Assembly: GCF_017922435.1 (NCBI RefSeq)
Contig: NZ_VDEZ01000001.1
Coordinates: 62,001-126,000, forward strand
Length of the DNA stretch: 64,000 nt
Origin: Thalassospira sp. ER-Se-21-Dark
GTDB lineage: Bacteria > Pseudomonadota > Alphaproteobacteria > Rhodospirillales > Thalassospiraceae
Direction of reading: 5' to 3'
Shown here in pieces: positions 60,748 through 64,000 of the stretch (within the stretch, counting starts at the first letter, position 1; each line of letters starts with the position of its first letter). The notes under the pieces were generated by a model, which was not told the DNA's origin, searched no databases, and saw nothing but the letters and a program-made list of their open reading frames with translations. The translations under genes and the position numbers were made by a program.

Positions 60748-62043
60748 TTACATCTGGTTTGAACGGATCGCTACCGAAAGTCCATGTGCCTGCAGACCTT
60801 CGCTTTCTGCAAGGGCGATTGCCGCCGGGCCGATTTTTGCCAGACTTTCGGGTGTGCACTTGATCAGCGACGAACGCTTGATGAAGTCCAAAACCCCAAG
60901 GCCGGACGAGAAACGCGCCGAGCGGGCCGTCGGCAGGACATGGTTCGGGCCGGCAACATAATCGCCGATGGCTTCGGGCGTATAACGGCCGAGGAAAATC
61001 GCACCGGCATGGTGAATGTCTTCTGCCAGTGCGTCCGGGTCGTCGACCGCCAATTCCAGATGTTCCGGTGCGATCCGATCCACAAGGGCCGGAGCCTGCG
61101 ACAGATTTTCGACCAAAACAATTGCACCAAAGTCGCGCCAGCTTGCCCCGGCGATTTCTGCACGCGGCAGTTTTTCAAGATGGGCATCAATCGCCACCTG
61201 CACCTGATCGGCGAAGTTTGCATCATCGGTGATCAGGATCGATTGCGCGACCGGGTCATGTTCGGCCTGCGACAGCAAGTCTGCTGCCACCCAGCTTGGA
61301 TCGTTGCTGCCATCGGCAACCACCAGAATTTCCGAAGGCCCGGCAATCATATCAATACCGACCTGACCAAAGACACGGCGTTTGGCCGCGGCAACAAACG
61401 CGTTGCCCGGACCGACGATCTTGTCGACCGGCTTGATGGTTTCGGTGCCATAGGCAAGGGCTGCAATCGCCTGCGCCCCGCCGATGCGGTAAATCTCGTC
61501 AACACCGGCAATTCGGGCCGCAGCCAGAACCAGCGGGTTCATTTTATTGTCCGGGGTCGGCACCACCATGACAAGGCGTTCCACACCGGCAACCTTGGCC
61601 GGAATGGCGTTCATCAGAACCGATGACGGATAGGATGCCAGACCGCCCGGAACATAAAGCCCGGCCGCCGATACCGCACGCCAGCGCCAGCCAAGCTCAA
61701 CACCGCTTTCATCGGTATAGCGTTCATCGGCCGGCATCTGCTTTTCGTGGTAGGCACGAATGCGCTTTGCTGCCAATTCCAGCGATTTGAGAAGGTCCGC
61801 ATCAATGTCGGCAACCGCTGCATCGACCTCGGCCGCGCTCACCGCCATGCCGGACGCATCTATACCAAGGCGATCAAAGCGCTTGGTGTAGTCACAAACG
61901 GCTTCGTCACCGCGATTACGGACATCGGCAATAATATCGGCAACAGCCGCATCAACATCGGCATCCGATTCGCGTTTCATGCCCAGAAGCTTGACGAAAT
62001 CTTCTTCGAAGCTGGCGTCAGTAATCGAAAGCTTAAGCGGCAT
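60748..62043 (-). CDS. hisD: Histidinol dehydrogenase
   Basis: A 431-residue zinc enzyme. It has [69 protein letters not shown], and the catalytic/metal region [17 protein letters not shown] with RIAPEHLEL. It oxidises L-histidinol to histidine in two NAD-dependent steps. The start overlaps the hisG stop by 11 bases. The order murA-hisG-hisD-UPF0262 is conserved in related alphaproteobacteria. Confidence 0.97.
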   Translation of the reverse strand: MPLKLSITDASFEEDFVKLLGMKRESDADVDAAVADIIADVRNRGDEAVCDYTKRFDRLGIDASGMAVSAAEVDAAVADIDADLLKSLELAAKRIRAYHEKQMPADERYTDESGVELGWRWRAVSAAGLYVPGGLASYPSSVLMNAIPAKVAGVERLVMVVPTPDNKMNPLVLAAARIAGVDEIYRIGGAQAIAALAYGTETIKPVDKIVGPGNAFVAAAKRRVFGQVGIDMIAGPSEILVVADGSNDPSWVAADLLSQAEHDPVAQSILITDDANFADQVQVAIDAHLEKLPRAEIAGASWRDFGAIVLVENLSQAPALVDRIAPEHLELAVDDPDALAEDIHHAGAIFLGRYTPEAIGDYVAGPNHVLPTARSARFSSGLGVLDFIKRSSLIKCTPESLAKIGPAAIALAESEGLQAHGLSVAIRSNQM

Positions 62044-62692
62044 TGAGCACCTCGGAAAAACGGTCGATCCAGGGCTGGATATCGGTCGGGCGGGTTTTCA
62101 GCGCGGCACGGTTGACGATCAGGCGCGACGTCACATCGGCAACATGTTCGATTTCACGCAGGCCATTGGCCTTAAGCGTGTTGCCCGTCGACACAAGGTC
62201 GACGATACGGCGGCACAGACCAAGTGTTGGTGCCAGTTCCATCGCGCCATTCAGCTTGATGCATTCAGCCTGCACGCCCCGTTTGGCAAAATGCGTACGG
62301 GTGATGTTGGGATACTTGGTCGCGACCCGGACATGCGACCAGCGTGACGGATCATCGCCTTCGATCATTTCTTCGGGTTCGGCAACGGCGATCCGGCAAT
62401 GCCCGATATTAAGATCCAGCGGCGCATAGATATCCGGATAATCAAATTCCATCAGGACGTCGTTGCCGCAGACACCGATATGGGCTGCGCCAAAGGCGAC
62501 GAAGGTTGCGACGTCAAAGCTGCGCACACGGATGATATCGATATGCGGATGGTTGGTGGCGAAACGAAGCGCACGGGATTTCGGATCATCAAATGCCGCT
62601 TCCGGTTCGATCCCGGCGGATCGCACCAGTGGCATCACCTCGTCAAGAATGCGCCCCTTTGGCAGGGCAAGCACCAGCTTTTCGTCACTCAT
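62033..62692 (-). CDS. hisG: ATP phosphoribosyltransferase, short form
   Basis: A 219-residue catalytic domain. It has [40 protein letters not shown], and the PRPP-binding loop [15 protein letters not shown]. It ends without the C-terminal allosteric domain of the long form, so it should need the HisZ partner, which is not in this window. It commits PRPP and ATP to histidine synthesis. The ATG at 62692 has AAGG upstream; the TTG one codon earlier is unlikely. Confidence 0.96.
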   Translation of the reverse strand: MSDEKLVLALPKGRILDEVMPLVRSAGIEPEAAFDDPKSRALRFATNHPHIDIIRVRSFDVATFVAFGAAHIGVCGNDVLMEFDYPDIYAPLDLNIGHCRIAVAEPEEMIEGDDPSRWSHVRVATKYPNITRTHFAKRGVQAECIKLNGAMELAPTLGLCRRIVDLVSTGNTLKANGLREIEHVADVTSRLIVNRAALKTRPTDIQPWIDRFSEVLNAA

Positions 62693-62738
62693 CAATCAGT
62701 CGCCTTACGCGTTTTTCAGTTATCCGGTAGACCTGATA

Positions 62739-64000
62739 TCAGGCCGGAACCCGGACACGTTCGATCTGCGCCCCGCAGGAGCTCAGTTTTTCTTCAAGCC
62801 GCTCATAACCGCGGTCCAGATGGTAGACACGGTTAATAACCGTCTCGCCCTCTGCTGCCAAGCCTGCAAGCACCATCGAGACCGAGGCACGCAGATCGGT
62901 TGCCATAACTTCAGCCCCCGAAAGCTTCGCACTGCCGCGAACAATCGCCGAACGGCCATGCACGTTGACATCAGCGCCCATGCGGCTGAGTTCCGGTACG
63001 TGCATGAAACGGTTTTCGAAAATGGTTTCGGTGATCATGGATGCACCGTTGGCCACCGACATCAGCGCCATGAACTGGGCCTGCATATCGGTCGGGAAGC
63101 CCGGATAGGGTTCGGTCATCACGTCAACACCCTTAAGCGTCGCACGGTTACCGCGCACCTTAAGGCCATCTTCGGTTTCTTCAACTTCGACCCCAGCTGC
63201 ACGCATCGCATCGACAAGGCTGTCGATCAGTTCCATGCGGGTTCCGGTCAGTTCGATCTCGCCACCGGTGATGGCTGCTGCAATCGCATAGGTCCCGGTT
63301 TCGATACGATCCGGCACAACCGAGTATTCCGCGCCATGCAGGCGCGGCTTGCCGGTGACTTTGAGGGTATCGGTTCCGATGCCTTCGATCTCGGCCCCCA
63401 TGGCAACAAGGCAATGAGCAAGATCAGACACTTCCGGCTCGCGCGCGGCATTGGCGATGGTGACAACACCGTCGGCCAGCGATGCGGCCATCAGCGTGTT
63501 TTCCGTCGCGCCCACCGAAACCTGCGGGAACAGGACATGTCCGCCTTTCAGGCCGTCGGGCGCGCGGGCTTCGATGTAACCCTCGGTCAGGTGGATTTCC
63601 GCACCCATGGCTTCCAACGCCTTGAGATGCAGGTCAACCGGGCGGTTGCCAATTGCACACCCTCCAGGAAGCGACACACGGGCAACACCACAGCGCGCGA
63701 CAATCGGACCAAGCACCAGGACAGACGCACGCATCTTGCGCACCAGATCATAGGGTGCCGTGGTCGAGGTGATTTCCTTGGCAGTCATTTCCAGAACGCG
63801 ACCGGTATGGCCACCATTGGGGGCATGCCCGTTCAGATGCAACGCGACACCATGCTGGGCCAGAAGATTGGCCATCGATGTGATATCTGCCAAATGCGGC
63901 AGGTTCGAAAGGGTCAGCGTTTCATCTGTCAGAAGGGCCGCTGCCATCAACGGCAGAGCCGCGTTTTTGGCACCGCCGATTGCAATTTTGCCCTGCAGGC
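62739..64000 (-). CDS. murA: UDP-N-acetylglucosamine 1-carboxyvinyltransferase (5' end outside window)
   Basis: 421 residues are visible. They begin inside the family N-terminus ([21 protein letters not shown]) and run to the stop at 62739. The fosfomycin-target Cys is in [26 protein letters not shown]. Further blocks are [40 protein letters not shown] and [17 protein letters not shown]. It makes the first committed peptidoglycan precursor. About ten residues and the start lie beyond 64000. It is upstream of hisG on the same strand with 46 bases between. Confidence 0.96.
   Translation of the reverse strand, partial: LQGKIAIGGAKNAALPLMAAALLTDETLTLSNLPHLADITSMANLLAQHGVALHLNGHAPNGGHTGRVLEMTAKEITSTTAPYDLVRKMRASVLVLGPIVARCGVARVSLPGGCAIGNRPVDLHLKALEAMGAEIHLTEGYIEARAPDGLKGGHVLFPQVSVGATENTLMAASLADGVVTIANAAREPEVSDLAHCLVAMGAEIEGIGTDTLKVTGKPRLHGAEYSVVPDRIETGTYAIAAAITGGEIELTGTRMELIDSLVDAMRAAGVEVEETEDGLKVRGNRATLKGVDVMTEPYPGFPTDMQAQFMALMSVANGASMITETIFENRFMHVPELSRMGADVNVHGRSAIVRGSAKLSGAEVMATDLRASVSMVLAGLAAEGETVINRVYHLDRGYERLEEKLSSCGAQIERVRVPA

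Overview
The window looks like chromosomal DNA of an alphaproteobacterium, most likely Rhodospirillales and Thalassospira-like. This is inferred from gene content and order, not from a database match. The lineage markers are a DUF1476 protein (the alphaproteobacterial F1-ATPase zeta inhibitor) near purC-purS-purQ-purL, the hflK-hflC-DUF2065-degP-serB-miaA-ilvB-ilvN-ilvC block, a UPF0262 protein, short-form HisG, and the murA-hisG-hisD ... infA-maf-rng-yacG-tRNA block. The base composition is moderately GC-rich. No rRNA, CRISPR array, transposase gene or prophage was seen; the single RNA gene is tRNA-Phe.

Layout. 0-8.4 kb: a nitrilase-family hydrolase, a GntR regulator with a DXR-like/homoserine-dehydrogenase-like oxidoreductase, grxC, comF, a LysR/GST pair, an FMN split-barrel protein and a methyltransferase. 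8.4-15.5 kb: a chemoreceptor, sfsA, map, radC, a MipA/OmpV outer-membrane protein and a membrane-bound AraC-type regulator. 16-21.7 kb: a complete oligopeptide ABC transporter, oppABCDF. 21.8-31.4 kb: a GAF/HD-GYP protein, a small AT-rich membrane protein bounded by direct repeats, purB, a PEBP-like protein, a LysR/EamA pair, an unusual class-I amidotransferase, a NarL-type response regulator, DUF1476 and a TANGO2/NRDE protein. 31.6-36 kb: purC, purS, purQ, purL. 36-47.4 kb: apbC/mrp, hflKC, a DegP-type protease, serB, miaA and the ilvBNC valine/isoleucine genes. 47.4-56.2 kb: an MFS transporter, psuG, an FMN-binding protein facing a MocR regulator, photolyase, a CYTH-CHAD protein and a lipoprotein. 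56.2-64 kb: tRNA-Phe, yacG, rng, maf, infA, a GNAT protein, a low-molecular-weight phosphatase-like protein, UPF0262, hisD, hisG and murA, which runs off the window.

How the genes work together. Several sets form obvious operons with overlapping stops and starts (oppB/oppC, oppD/oppF, purQ/purL, hflK/hflC, hisG/hisD, rng/yacG). Most are closed by hairpin-plus-T-run terminators, many of them bidirectional between convergent genes.

Most unusual observations. Two non-coding elements, upstream of purC (31574-31838) and of hflK (37332-37497), are unrelated in sequence but share one architecture. Each has a perfect 21-22 bp outer inverted repeat closing two inner hairpins, that is, a three-way junction. 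They could be miniature mobile elements or structured RNA leaders. Other points worth a look are a MocR regulator whose PLP-anchoring Lys position is Arg, a CTP-synthase-like amidotransferase with Gln at the catalytic His position, an RNase E/G without the zinc-link CPxC, an HD-GYP protein with a long insertion inside its catalytic core, and a four-segment alternating hairpin array upstream of ilvB. Start codons were moved from the longest ORF where a Shine-Dalgarno sequence or family length supported it.
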